From positions 1 to 25,407 of the IMG/VR virus record IMGVR_UViG_3300027733_000187: DNA of 25,407 nucleotides, one strand, 5' to 3'. Of this stretch, positions 7,178-15,205 are shown piece by piece. A model generated the notes under the pieces. The model did not search any database, had not been told where the DNA came from, and was given only the letters and a program-made list of their open reading frames with translations. Numbering within the stretch: the stretch's first letter is position 1; each line of letters starts with the position of its first letter. Source of the DNA: a virus. A program made the position numbers and the translations under genes.

Positions 7178-9519
7178 GATCTTCTAAGGTTTTGACCTCT
7201 TAATAATTCTTTAGCCATCGCTCTACCTATCATCCCAGCATTACCTACTTCAACTGTCTTATTCTTTCCAAGTGCTCTGCTCAATGCATAAGTATCAACG
7301 GAAGCAGTTACTGATTGTCTGCCACCTGATGAAGTTCTGCTCATCACGAAGTTATTAATCTCGGATGGACTAATCTTCTTCTCGTAGATGGCTTTGATAG
7401 TAGGATGATATGCTCTGTTAGTCTTAGTTGGAATCACTGCCTCACCTGGCTGAAGTATTGCATGAACTGAATCTCGGCCCATATCAATACCAGGTACTGA
7501 TAGAGTTCCTTTAGCAAATTGTGGAGGTCTTTGTGCTATGATTGTAGCTAAGTTTAATGCTCCTACTGTTGCCGCTAATCCGATTGCATATGGTACTAAG
7601 TTTGGAGGCTGAACTCCTAAAGCATTAATAATACCTTGAGCAATACCAATAGTTGCTGCTGAAATTTGAGCACGTTTATCAGCTTCCCATTGCTTTCGTT
7701 TTAGCTCTCTTAATTTTGCATTGTAAGTCTTTTCATTGACTAACTTCTTATCATATTGAGCTTGTAATTCACTAATCTCCTGATCAGTTTGTGCTCTTTG
7801 TAATGCAGCTAAGTTTTGAGAAATAGAAGAGATTGAATCAGCAACAAATTTAGCCGTAGCAATTCTATCTTGAGCGGCTTTTTCATCTGCTTTTTTCTGG
7901 TCATCTGCTTGTTTTTCTTTAGCTTTTAATTGCTTATCACCTTCTTCTACAACTGCTTCGGTTATTTGTTGGTTTAATGCTATTTGATCATTAGCATATT
8001 GAGCCTTAATTGCAGAGGTATCTTTTCCTGTTACTTCAGCATAATATACTTCTCGTGCATATTGCTCATCAAGAATATCCATCTGAACTTGTAACTCTGC
8101 AATCTTATTACCTTTAACTAATAATAATCTAGCACGATTCAATTCATCTTGAAGTTTTTTCTCAAGTGCAATTCTTTCTTTATTACGCTCTTGAACTCTA
8201 TCAGCTTCAAGCTTTCCTTCAGCATCCATTTCAGCAAATATTCTCTCCCATTGTTGCTGTCTTTCTTTCTCTGCTCTTTCACGTTCAGCTTTATTTTTTG
8301 CACTCTTTACTTTATTTTGTTCAGTTAACTTTTCATTTTTAGCTTTATTATCATTTATTTCATCAATATTTTGTTGCTGTATTTCATTTGCCGCAGTTTT
8401 ATTAATAACATTTAATTGCTCTTGAAGTGCCTGATTTGATTCTTTTATCTTAGCATTTTTTTCTTTTTCAGTTCTAAGTTGAGATTCAGCAGCAGTAGCA
8501 TTTGCTTGTAGTGCTTTTCTCAATTCGGGATCTCTTTCCTTAGCAGCATCAGCTCTTAATTCTCTAGCATCTTTTTCTAATTGAATAATTTTTTGATTGC
8601 TTTTTATTTGATCATCTGTTAAGCTTTTAGTTTTTTTACTTAACTCATCAGTATCTTCAAGTCTTTTAAGTTCTATTTTTTCTCTCTCTCCAGCTTGTTT
8701 AGATAATTCTCCGTTTGCAACTCGTAAATCAATAGCTGTTTGTTTTTCCTTATTTTTTAATTCAACAGTTTTTTTCTTTAAATCTGCTAATTCTTTTTCA
8801 TTTAATATAGCTTTATTCTGTTCTTGATTTAATAAAATATATGCACCAACAAGAGCACCAATGGCAGCTACTGCTAAGAATATTGGATTAGTAGCTAATG
8901 ATGCAGTAAATCCTTTTTGAGCTACTGTTGCTTCAGTAGTAGCTATTGCTTCAGCTTCTGTTGCTACAGTTAATGATTCCTGTGCTGCAGTGGTAAATCC
9001 AAGCACTATTTTTACATCCTGAAGTGATTCCTTTAAAGCACCAAATGAAGCAATTCCTTGCGTTATATTCAACGCACCTTGCAACTTCATAGCAAGCTCC
9101 TCCACTTCCTTGTTCTTCACTCCAAAGGCTTGTAATGCACCTGTAGCTACAGCGAAAGCACCTACTACTCCTTGAGCAAGGTTGCTAAATGCTTTTGCCT
9201 TAGCTTCAGGATTTAATAAGTTAACCTGGCGATTCAAATCGCCCATCTGATCAGCAAGTGCTCCAGCTTTAACTCTCGCTGCATTGGCTTCCTTACTGAA
9301 TTCTCCGTACTTCTCCGCTGCTTTCTGAGCCTCTTCTTTGGCTTGCTTAACTTGTGTACGTAAACTAACAAAGCCATCTCCAGCATCTTCTGCTGATTGA
9401 GATAGCTTGTCGAGTGAAGCTACTTCTTCATTAGTAACTTTATTTAGAGCTTTTAACTCATCGGTTGTAGTTTTGACATCCTTACTATCAATGTCAAATA
9501 CTATCTTGACTGTTTCCAT
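7174..9519 (-). CDS. Tail tape measure protein
   Basis: This 781-residue protein has the standard tape-measure layout. It has a short N-terminal domain, hydrophobic segments near 112-132 and 208-231, a very long charged coiled coil rich in Lys, Glu, Ala and Gln from about 235 to 600, and another hydrophobic stretch near 620-665. The C-terminal tail holds FAKGTLSVPGIDMGRDSVHA (668 onward) and PGEAVIPTKTNRA (from about 691), a closing block seen in many tape measures. The protein sets tail length and is ejected into the host envelope. At about 0.15 nm per residue it would correspond to a tail near 115 nm long. The start is TAATG-coupled to the small basic gene upstream. It has no lysozyme or peptidase domain. 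Confidence 0.9.
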   Translation of the reverse strand: METVKIVFDIDSKDVKTTTDELKALNKVTNEEVASLDKLSQSAEDAGDGFVSLRTQVKQAKEEAQKAAEKYGEFSKEANAARVKAGALADQMGDLNRQVNLLNPEAKAKAFSNLAQGVVGAFAVATGALQAFGVKNKEVEELAMKLQGALNITQGIASFGALKESLQDVKIVLGFTTAAQESLTVATEAEAIATTEATVAQKGFTASLATNPIFLAVAAIGALVGAYILLNQEQNKAILNEKELADLKKKTVELKNKEKQTAIDLRVANGELSKQAGEREKIELKRLEDTDELSKKTKSLTDDQIKSNQKIIQLEKDARELRADAAKERDPELRKALQANATAAESQLRTEKEKNAKIKESNQALQEQLNVINKTAANEIQQQNIDEINDNKAKNEKLTEQNKVKSAKNKAERERAEKERQQQWERIFAEMDAEGKLEADRVQERNKERIALEKKLQDELNRARLLLVKGNKIAELQVQMDILDEQYAREVYYAEVTGKDTSAIKAQYANDQIALNQQITEAVVEEGDKQLKAKEKQADDQKKADEKAAQDRIATAKFVADSISSISQNLAALQRAQTDQEISELQAQYDKKLVNEKTYNAKLRELKRKQWEADKRAQISAATIGIAQGIINALGVQPPNLVPYAIGLAATVGALNLATIIAQRPPQFAKGTLSVPGIDMGRDSVHAILQPGEAVIPTKTNRAYHPTIKAIYEKKISPSEINNFVMSRTSSGGRQSVTASVDTYALSRALGKNKTVEVGNAGMIGRAMAKELLRGQNLRRS

Positions 9520-9656
9520 TAACCTTGACCTCTTGAGAGTTTCACATAATGCTTGCTTGTCTTGAGCTTACTGCTCCTTTTTTTGGAATGCTTTCCTGGT
9601 CTGCTTACCTTTCCTTTTTTCCTGTATAAAGATACAACCTTAATCGCCTTTGCCAT
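9519..9656 (-). CDS. Small basic phage protein (45 residues)
   Basis: A complete short gene fits exactly between its neighbours: its ATG (9656) overlaps the stop of the upstream secreted-protein gene as TAATG, and its stop overlaps the tape-measure ATG as TAATG. The product is rich in Lys, Arg and Ser, with a centre reading KKGKVSRPGKHSKKRSSKLK. I recall similar short 'RPG-H-K-S-K' proteins next to structural genes in Bacteroidota phages, often without a name. The charge suggests binding to DNA, RNA or a packaged acidic partner. Function is unknown. Perfect coupling on both sides is the main support for a real gene. Confidence 0.8.
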   Translation of the reverse strand: MAKAIKVVSLYRKKGKVSRPGKHSKKRSSKLKTSKHYVKLSRGQG

Positions 9657-10840
9657 TATCTCTCAATCACTTTTTTAACTGATCCATCAGAGTATTGATA
9701 TATCTTTAAATTGCCTATTACAGTAATTTTAATCAAGTCAGGTACTTGAATGGATGGAGCAGTAGTCGTTGAATAGATAGTGCTGTAAACACTTCCGTAA
9801 GTGCCTGTGCTATTACACTCTCTTCTATATCTCCATTCATAGTTAGTATTCGCCTTTAAATTGGTAGCAATCCAATTATCAGTTGTATCTCCCACAATTT
9901 TAGTTGTCCAAAATGTTACTCCTGCCTTGCGATATTGTATCTTATATCTTACTCCACAGCTATCATCTACCCATAAGAACTTCAATGCTGTACTTCCAAC
10001 GCTATCCACTACCATAATTGGAAGATCACACTGGCATAAAGTAGTAAAGTATTTTGTTGTACTATATGCTGAAAGTGTAGTTCCATTGATGGAAGCAATT
10101 GCATACTCATAGTCTGTTGATGTAGTCAAAGCATAGATTATCTTGCTTGCCGTATCAGGCAAAGTGATGTACTTCCAAGTTGCTGCACCTACTGCACGAT
10201 ACATGATTTTGTATCCATTAGCACAGGTATTCTTGGTCCATGATAATGTTACTGATGTACCTTTCGGAACTCCTACTATATTGGTAGGAGATTTAAAGCA
10301 CTCATTAATGATAGTTGAAACCTTATAAACTGAATCGCCTGATGTGCCTCCATTATTATTAGCAGCCATCAACGCTCCACTCATCTTTACTTGTCCTGAT
10401 CCAAGAGCAGGTGCAACCCAATTCCATGACCATGATGATTGACTATTCCCACTTTGAGTATGTGTGATGTACTTCGTTCCTGTAATCTTAGTCTTAGTAG
10501 TATTAGTAACTATCATCGTGCCTTTATAGTTACCTAAGCTATCTTGAGGTGAAGCTTGAAATCCAAATCTCACATAAGTAGGCTTATTAACTGTAGCAGT
10601 GAATGTGTAAGTTTGTCCAGGTACATATCCAGTGCTTGGAATGTTACTCGTGATCTTCGCAATAGATGTATCTGCAAAGACTGCCGTTCCTGAATGACAT
10701 CCTGAATAAGCACATGATCGATAGTTAGATGCCTTATCATATGCATAGCCTGAAGGTGCTCCATCAGGAGAGCTGATGATGTTTTGTGTTAATCCTGCAA
10801 CAAGCAAGATGATTGCGATAAATGTAATTGTGTTTTTCAT
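9656..10840 (-). CDS. Secreted Reeler-like (choice-of-anchor V) protein with two fibronectin type III domains
   Basis: The product is 394 residues from the ATG at 10840; a TTG three codons further upstream is less likely. Residues 1-22 form a clear signal peptide (MKNTITFIAIILLVAGLTQ). A segment with Ser-Pro-Asp-Gly and a CAYSGCHSG motif (Cys43, Cys48, His49) and a beta domain to about 180 match the pattern of choice-of-anchor V/Reeler-like domains of Bacteroidota surface proteins, where a CxxCH-type motif is common; here the spacing is CX4CH. Two fibronectin III-like domains follow (about 184-268 and 272-360), then a short basic tail. It lies between tail fibre and tape-measure genes and is coupled to them, so it may be a virion decoration or a secreted adhesin. 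A signal peptide on a virion protein is unusual. Confidence 0.65.
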   Translation of the reverse strand: MKNTITFIAIILLVAGLTQNIISSPDGAPSGYAYDKASNYRSCAYSGCHSGTAVFADTSIAKITSNIPSTGYVPGQTYTFTATVNKPTYVRFGFQASPQDSLGNYKGTMIVTNTTKTKITGTKYITHTQSGNSQSSWSWNWVAPALGSGQVKMSGALMAANNNGGTSGDSVYKVSTIINECFKSPTNIVGVPKGTSVTLSWTKNTCANGYKIMYRAVGAATWKYITLPDTASKIIYALTTSTDYEYAIASINGTTLSAYSTTKYFTTLCQCDLPIMVVDSVGSTALKFLWVDDSCGVRYKIQYRKAGVTFWTTKIVGDTTDNWIATNLKANTNYEWRYRRECNSTGTYGSVYSTIYSTTTAPSIQVPDLIKITVIGNLKIYQYSDGSVKKVIER

Positions 10841-10841
10841 G

Positions 10842-11141
10842 TTATTCAACTATTTGCCAGTAAACTGTGCCGTTATCATTTATGTTAGTGCTTCTAATCT
10901 CGAAGCTAACTTGATTAATTGTGTTCGGTGCATAGATGTAAACATTGCCTATGGCCGTAGTGTTATCCTGATTCCTTGTTAAGATTACAGCCTTGCCAGC
11001 ATTGAAGTTAGTAACAGTTACTCTGCCTGCTGTCAGGTCTGCAAAGCCTGATGTTTCATAATTCACATCTGGAGTATCAGTGGATGAAATCTCTTGATTC
11101 ACTCCATCTTCTATCCATTCGTAAATGATATCCTTTCCCAT
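10842..11141 (-). CDS. Small structural-type protein of unknown function (99 residues)
   Basis: The ATG at 11141 follows the fibre gene stop after a single base (TAATATG), which favours it over a start 36 bases further upstream inside the fibre gene. The protein begins MGKDIIYEWIEDG and continues as a compact beta-rich sequence with many Thr, Asn and Val, ending VYWQIVE. It looks like a small fibre accessory or capping domain rather than an enzyme. It lies between the receptor-binding-type fibre gene and the secreted Reeler-like gene and is almost certainly co-transcribed with both. I do not recognise a family. Confidence 0.65.
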   Translation of the reverse strand: MGKDIIYEWIEDGVNQEISSTDTPDVNYETSGFADLTAGRVTVTNFNAGKAVILTRNQDNTTAIGNVYIYAPNTINQVSFEIRSTNINDNGTVYWQIVE

Positions 11142-11142
11142 A

Positions 11143-12972
11143 TTAGTAGTAATAATAAAATGCGATAGTTCCTCCACTATTGACTTCGGTAAGTGTTCCT
11201 GCTGTTGCAGGCAGTGTAGTGAATGCTAATGATTGACTAAAGGCTGCAAAGCCTACTGGTCCTATATTAGCCTGACCTTTGATGTCAAAGATAGATGCAC
11301 TTGATTGGCCTGTGATAGTTCCTGATGCTGCATTACTAAAGTAAGCAAACCAGTATAAACCTTTTGTCAAGGCCACTGATAATCCTGTAATAGACCTTTG
11401 TCCTGTTGAGCCATCTAAGGCAACAGTTCCAGCATCTAATAATCTAGTCAATGGTTGAGTAGTGGTAGGATCATTAGTATAAATACCAAGTCTGCAAAGT
11501 GAAGCAGCAGGTCCTAATGTATTAACATTGATTCCTAATCGAGTTATAGTTATATCATTGTCAAGTAGGAAAGGCACATATCTTATAGCTCCATTAACAT
11601 TACCAAACGATGCATTACCTAAAGGAAGCATTCCATTTGTGTACCATCTTGAAGCTTTACGAAACTGACCATATCCCACTTGCTTATTGTTGAATGTACT
11701 CCAATCAGTTGTATTCAATGCACCTCTGTTAGTTGCTGATGCCGTTGGAAGATTGAAGGTATGAGTAGTACCTGTCGATGCAATATTAAAATCAGTTCCG
11801 CTTCCATTAGTAGCTAATGTCTGAGCAGCTCCTGTTAATGAATTGATAGCAGTGATACCTGTGCCTGCCATAATACCACTCTGCTGTGTTATAGTGAGTA
11901 TAGTAGATTGTATAGCAGGATGTGGATATGGACTTGTTTGAATAGATTCAGAGTATATAGACATATTAGCATCAGCACTTGCCCAATATAATTCTATAAT
12001 ATCTCCTGCTACCAATTGAATAACATAATTCCAAGCAGCCATCATATATGCTGGTGAATTACCTTGTAAAGATAAATTACCTGCACTACTTGGGATATCA
12101 GTTCCATTTCTTCTTAACCAAAAGTTTGCAATATCAACACCTGAATCACTCTTATCTAATTGAGAAGAGAACTGTAAATTATAAATTCCTGTATTAGCAA
12201 CAACAATCTCAGAAGTCATTGTTCCTGTATATGTAGCAGATGTCCTAAGTTGAGAAACTGATACTACATAAGTACCTATTCCTCCTGTACCACTTGTAAA
12301 TGCAGATATAAAAGTTCCTGCTGTTATACTACCTCCTGTTAATACCATGCCCACCTTTAATGTTCCAGATGTAACACTTGTAACATTTAATATAGTTCCT
12401 GCTCCTGCACCACCATTATTTATAGTTCCTGTAAATACAGCAGTTTGTGTTTGTAATGAAAATCCATTAGCTAAATCAGTAGTATCAAATTTTACTGCTC
12501 TTGGAGTATTTGCAGTTGGATTATCTTGTGTTGTAGAATCTGAAATTGCTAAGTAGTAACCTGTCGGAGTTGCAGCAGGTTGAGCTGTCCACTTTAATCC
12601 TGTTGCAGTAGAACTATCTGCTACTAACATCTGCGTATCTAATCCTACTGGAAGCCTTGCATCAGCACTTGCATCATGAGTATAAATATCTCCTTTCGTA
12701 GTTAACGGAGATGAGCCTCCTCCTGCATAGCTATCAATGATTGCTTGAATTGCTGCAAGTACTGTAGCCGCTGATCCTGTTGGAGTAGTGAAGTCAGTGT
12801 ATGCTATGGTCCATGATTGGCGGTAAGCATTGTTCTCAACTCGATGAGATGTGAATACAATGTACTCACCTTGCAACTCTACTGAGCAATAGCATTTCTT
12901 GTAATAATAACTACGCAAGCCATCATTCAATTCTACTTCCGTAGCACTATAGTCAGTTAGTGAGTAGCTCAT
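11143..12972 (-). CDS. Tail fibre/receptor-binding protein built from mobile phage modules
   Basis: This 609-residue protein is a mosaic. Residues 1-85 form an attachment domain. Residues 89-129 carry [10 protein letters not shown]...RLPVG...GLKWTA, a module found in fibres of many unrelated phages. Residues about 150-362 form a jelly-roll-like domain (with WLRRNG and AAWNYVIQL) interrupted at 177-252 by a Gly/Thr-rich beta-repeat module ([32 protein letters not shown]). Residues 405-431 hold [19 protein letters not shown], another widely shared fibre motif that often marks a trimerisation boundary. The C-terminal 170 residues form a second beta domain ending in a run of tyrosines, a probable receptor-binding head. 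It would sit on the tail tip and bind the host surface. No catalytic site is visible. Confidence 0.8.
   Translation of the reverse strand: MSYSLTDYSATEVELNDGLRSYYYKKCYCSVELQGEYIVFTSHRVENNAYRQSWTIAYTDFTTPTGSAATVLAAIQAIIDSYAGGGSSPLTTKGDIYTHDASADARLPVGLDTQMLVADSSTATGLKWTAQPAATPTGYYLAISDSTTQDNPTANTPRAVKFDTTDLANGFSLQTQTAVFTGTINNGGAGAGTILNVTSVTSGTLKVGMVLTGGSITAGTFISAFTSGTGGIGTYVVSVSQLRTSATYTGTMTSEIVVANTGIYNLQFSSQLDKSDSGVDIANFWLRRNGTDIPSSAGNLSLQGNSPAYMMAAWNYVIQLVAGDIIELYWASADANMSIYSESIQTSPYPHPAIQSTILTITQQSGIMAGTGITAINSLTGAAQTLATNGSGTDFNIASTGTTHTFNLPTASATNRGALNTTDWSTFNNKQVGYGQFRKASRWYTNGMLPLGNASFGNVNGAIRYVPFLLDNDITITRLGINVNTLGPAASLCRLGIYTNDPTTTQPLTRLLDAGTVALDGSTGQRSITGLSVALTKGLYWFAYFSNAASGTITGQSSASIFDIKGQANIGPVGFAAFSQSLAFTTLPATAGTLTEVNSGGTIAFYYYY
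12217..12444 (-). other. Inserted beta-repeat module inside the fibre gene (codons 177-252)
   Basis: This in-frame block encodes a Gly/Thr/Val-rich unit of about 76 residues, from [10 protein letters not shown] to TYTGTM, between two halves that read as one jelly-roll domain when it is removed. The unit matches a pattern I recall in many viral fibre and structural proteins (short strand, VTSV-SGT-L-VGM, GTGG-GTY-VS-SQ). It is annotated separately because it appears to be a mobile protein module. Confidence 0.55.
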
Positions 12973-12973
12973 A

Positions 12974-13309
12974 TTAGATACTTAATGCTCCTACGATTAA
13001 TGTATAAACTGCTCCTACATCTAATGTAGTTCCATTCATGATATCAAAATATTCTCCTGCTGAAAATGATATCTGTACATTCTGATATGATAATTCAAAT
13101 AATTCTGCAGAGCCTGAAACTTGATTATTGATTAAAGTTAAGCTAACTGCATTTGCTGGAAGATAATAACTATATGCAGTAGTACTATCTCCTGTTGATG
13201 TATCAGTGTTATAATTATCTACTACTTCATAACTAAAATTTAAAAATCCGTTTGCTACTGTTGCTGCAAAGTTTTGAGCTCCTTTTGCGTATGTTATTGA
13301 TGCTGGCAT
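12974..13309 (-). CDS. Small structural-type protein of unknown function (111 residues)
   Basis: The protein starts [20 protein letters not shown] and is beta-rich with many Thr, Ser, Asn and Tyr, ending in a hydrophobic strand [11 protein letters not shown]. The composition fits a small virion beta-sandwich such as a tail or fibre-attachment protein. It lies directly between the tail assembly chaperone and the fibre gene, whose ATG follows its stop after one base (TAATATG). It has no signal peptide or coiled coil. I do not recognise a named family. Confidence 0.7.
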   Translation of the reverse strand: MPASITYAKGAQNFAATVANGFLNFSYEVVDNYNTDTSTGDSTTAYSYYLPANAVSLTLINNQVSGSAELFELSYQNVQISFSAGEYFDIMNGTTLDVGAVYTLIVGALSI

Positions 13310-13326
13310 TGTGTTGTTTTTTATTT

Positions 13327-14081
13327 TTATTTGTCTTGTTTATATGTGTGTTCTAAGAGAAGCATATACTCCCACAGCGTTAATTTGTTACAATTTACTC
13401 CATACCTCTGATTCAGTATGGTCCTTTGAATGAATCCATTCTCCGCATTCTTTGCCATCACATATCCTGCAGCTTCATCAATTGATGCCCCGCCACCTTG
13501 TCTATCACTGACAAACATATCGCTAAATCTTGCTCTGATAGCGTTGGCAACGGTACTATATCCTTTAGCTGCATCACGATAAAAAAATCATTGACATCTC
13601 CTGCCTCCTTCCAGCGTTTGATTTTCTCTTTCGCATACTCAGGATCATAACTGTATGGACTCTCATTCTTATCGAAGAATGCAACCGATGCAAACTTATA
13701 AATGAGGTCCGTAGTAGGTACTACGAAATCCAATCTCTCTTTAAGCATCGATACTATCTTCCACAACTCACTAACCTTAATCTGCTTCGGATCATTTACA
13801 ATCTCATCGAATCGCTCAATGAATGTCTGTAAGTGTTCCTTCTGAAGCCTCATGTTCCACTCTTCGTACACCTGGAGTGCTGTCAGTCCTCGACTTGAGA
13901 AGGTATTAAAGTAATCCTTCAATCGATAGTACTGAACTCCGTTACTAATAAAGGCAGGCTCAATCACATGTCCTTCTTCTAACTGCCAAACTGTTTTGCC
14001 TGTTACCTTAGTAGATAACTTAAGCCATGCGTTTTTCGTAGTAATCTTTAACTTCTTGAATCGCTGTTTCAATCTTTCCAT
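13327..14081 (-). CDS. Tail assembly chaperone, -1 frameshift fusion product (G-T type)
   Basis: Joined reading: codons 1-167 of the frame starting at 14081, then a -1 slip on T_TTT_TTT (13587-13581), then 84 codons from TAT at 13581-13579 to the stop at 13327, giving 251 residues. The -1 frame is open from the slip site and reads YRDAAKGYSTVANAIRARFS before reaching the overlapping ATG at 13518. That upstream 21-codon stretch is protein-like and would be wasted without frameshifting. The C-terminal part continues with GFIQRTILNQRYG and ends LWEYMLLLEHTYKQDK. In lambda and most long-tailed phages, gpG and gpG-T made by a -1 slip chaperone the tape measure during tail assembly, and the two-frame layout here matches. 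It is encoded upstream of the tape measure, though fibre genes intervene. An independent 63-residue protein from 13518 is the alternative. Confidence 0.75.
13458..14081 (-). CDS. Tail assembly chaperone, unshifted product (G type)
   Basis: This is the zero-frame product of 207 residues, ending QLMKLQDM. The N-terminus is basic (KQRFKKLKITTKNAWLKLS), followed by a helical middle. Near 136-170 is a block reading FFDKNESPYSYDPEYAKEKI and then WKEAGDVNDFF, which I associate with a conserved Bacteroidota-phage protein encoded near tail genes. The slippery heptamer lies at codons 165-167 (Asp-Phe-Phe). As in lambda gpG, the short form should be made in excess over the frameshifted form. Its first 62 bases overlap the end of the preceding small gene; no later ATG before codon 77 gives a better start. 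The role is inferred from the frameshift architecture and location. Confidence 0.75.
   Translation of the reverse strand: MERLKQRFKKLKITTKNAWLKLSTKVTGKTVWQLEEGHVIEPAFISNGVQYYRLKDYFNTFSSRGLTALQVYEEWNMRLQKEHLQTFIERFDEIVNDPKQIKVSELWKIVSMLKERLDFVVPTTDLIYKFASVAFFDKNESPYSYDPEYAKEKIKRWKEAGDVNDFFIVMQLKDIVPLPTLSEQDLAICLSVIDKVAGHQLMKLQDM
13581..13587 (-). promoter_or_regulatory. Programmed -1 ribosomal frameshift site, T_TTT_TTT
   Basis: Seven consecutive T residues on the coding strand lie in the exact phase X_XXY_YYZ relative to the zero frame (GAT TTT TTT ATC). Both frames are open across the site, and the -1 frame runs on for 84 codons. Downstream there is only a weak inverted repeat (CGTT-GCC-AACG about 33 bases later), so a strong stimulatory hairpin or pseudoknot is not evident. 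Confidence 0.75.
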
Positions 14082-14241
14082 ATCTTTTTATTCCATTGTA
14101 AATCAATTCCCATCTATTCCACTTGTCAAGCTTGAACTCATGCCCATCAGGATGCTTCCATCTGTAAGCCTTGCTCATACAAGCACATCTGCCTCGTGCT
14201 CTATAACCTATGCTTAATAGGTAATCATTAATATCCGTCAT
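14020..14241 (-). CDS. Hypothetical protein (73 residues)
   Basis: The ATG at 14241 is chosen over an adjacent upstream TTG. The protein reads MTDINDYLLSIGYRARGRCA and then has an aromatic/basic core (YRWKHPDGHEFKLDKWNRWE) and a helical C-terminus. The even spread of Trp, Tyr, His and charged residues looks like a folded protein rather than a chance frame. It overlaps the membrane-protein gene upstream by 14 bases and the chaperone gene downstream by 62 bases, a larger overlap than elsewhere in the window. No family is recognised. A small cytoplasmic accessory protein is all that can be said. Confidence 0.65.
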   Translation of the reverse strand: MTDINDYLLSIGYRARGRCACMSKAYRWKHPDGHEFKLDKWNRWELIYNGIKRYGKIETAIQEVKDYYEKRMA

Positions 14242-14533
14242 CAATTAGCTTCTTATATATGATTGTGTTCACTGCTGCCAATGCACAAATATAAAGAACT
14301 GCCTGAATTATAGCAGGAACTAAATCACTCCAATCAATGAATCCTATCAGATATGGCCAGCTATGAACGGAAGCCATGCAAGTTACACAACCTGCAATTG
14401 GCATCCACATCTTGCCCATGTATTCCTCGCCTAAATCATTCAACTTCTCGAAGATCATTCCTTCTTCAAAGGCTAATCTCAATCCGTTAATGTAAAGAGA
14501 ATTGAGTAATAAGAATAATAGTGTCTGTTCCAT
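14228..14533 (-). CDS. Small integral membrane protein
   Basis: This 101-residue protein has a hydrophobic N-terminus (MEQTLLFLLLNSLYINGL), a middle motif GCVTCMASVHSWPYLIGF (about 48-65) that may pack a pair of cysteines at a membrane face, and a long hydrophobic segment at about 71-93 (VPAIIQAVLYICALAAVN). The CxxC-MAS pattern recalls small membrane proteins with a conserved cysteine pair, such as DUF1360-type proteins, but I cannot make that assignment firmly. It is TAATG-coupled to the structural gene upstream. A holin or superinfection-exclusion role is possible; its location among tail genes rather than by the endolysin argues for caution. Confidence 0.65.
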   Translation of the reverse strand: MEQTLLFLLLNSLYINGLRLAFEEGMIFEKLNDLGEEYMGKMWMPIAGCVTCMASVHSWPYLIGFIDWSDLVPAIIQAVLYICALAAVNTIIYKKLIDDGY

Positions 14534-15201
14534 TAGTCAGTTACATTTACAGTTGTTCTGAATGTTAGCGTTGCACAGGTATATTCAACTCCATCTACTA
14601 CCCAACTCACAGCATCTCCATTAGTATCTTTAATAGTCATTGTATAGAAGCTATACTGGTTAAACATGCCAGCCGTAGCAAACCATTGATAAACGGATAA
14701 GCCACCTTGAGCAGTATCACTATAAGTGCCTTGCTCCCAAATCACTCCTGAAGTGTTATCAGTGTAGTAAGCTGTATAACTGCCATCAGCCAAACCAAGA
14801 TCAAGATAAAAGCTATCAGTACCACACTGAGTAAGCTGAATAAATTGGCAAGTGTTGCACAATGTGGGTACGGCAGATCCTGTAGCAAAAGCAGCAGGAT
14901 AATAATTATCTTCAGTTTGGATTACAATCATTACAGGAACATCAACAGGATTAATAACATTAAATGTTATAACGGAATCAGTGCCTGTATTCAAAGTAGT
15001 TGGTCCACTAATTGAATAAGTTATTGTTGCTCCAAATAATAATAAGCCATCAGCTATTATCTGATCGCCCCAATTTATCAACGATGCATTAGCAGTTAGG
15101 TTTGCACCATTGCCATTTATTGCAGTAGTGTACATAAACCAATAAGGCAGATTGCCTAGCTCATTTCCTTTGATTGTGATTGATGTCGTATAGTTTGCCA
15201 T
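14533..15201 (-). CDS. Virion structural protein, possibly the major tail protein
   Basis: This 222-residue protein begins MANYTTSITIKGNELGNLPY and is beta-rich throughout with many Thr, Asn, Gly and Tyr, plus two cysteine clusters (LCNTCQF near 118-124). It is the first gene after the large terminase and lies upstream of the tail chaperone, a place where a major tail tube protein would often be found, but the sequence shows no motif that proves it. A perfect TAnnTTTG element ends only four bases before the ATG, so it may start its own leaderless transcript, as expected for an abundant late protein. A fibre or decoration protein is the main alternative. Confidence 0.6.
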   Translation of the reverse strand: MANYTTSITIKGNELGNLPYWFMYTTAINGNGANLTANASLINWGDQIIADGLLLFGATITYSISGPTTLNTGTDSVITFNVINPVDVPVMIVIQTEDNYYPAAFATGSAVPTLCNTCQFIQLTQCGTDSFYLDLGLADGSYTAYYTDNTSGVIWEQGTYSDTAQGGLSVYQWFATAGMFNQYSFYTMTIKDTNGDAVSWVVDGVEYTCATLTFRTTVNVTD

Positions 15202-15205
15202 GTTA

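Noticed and set aside
12347-12556. 69-codon plus-strand frame opposite the fibre gene
   Set aside because: It mirrors the Gly/Thr-rich repeat module (giving Pro/Val-rich antisense); no independent support.
13327-13518. Independent 63-residue gene starting at ATG 13518
   Set aside because: The frame is open and protein-like for 21 codons upstream of this ATG back to a slippery heptamer, so the frameshift fusion explains it better.
13544-13560. Stimulatory hairpin or pseudoknot downstream of the slippery site
   Set aside because: Only a 4-base stem (CGTT-GCC-AACG) is visible, too weak and too distant to claim.
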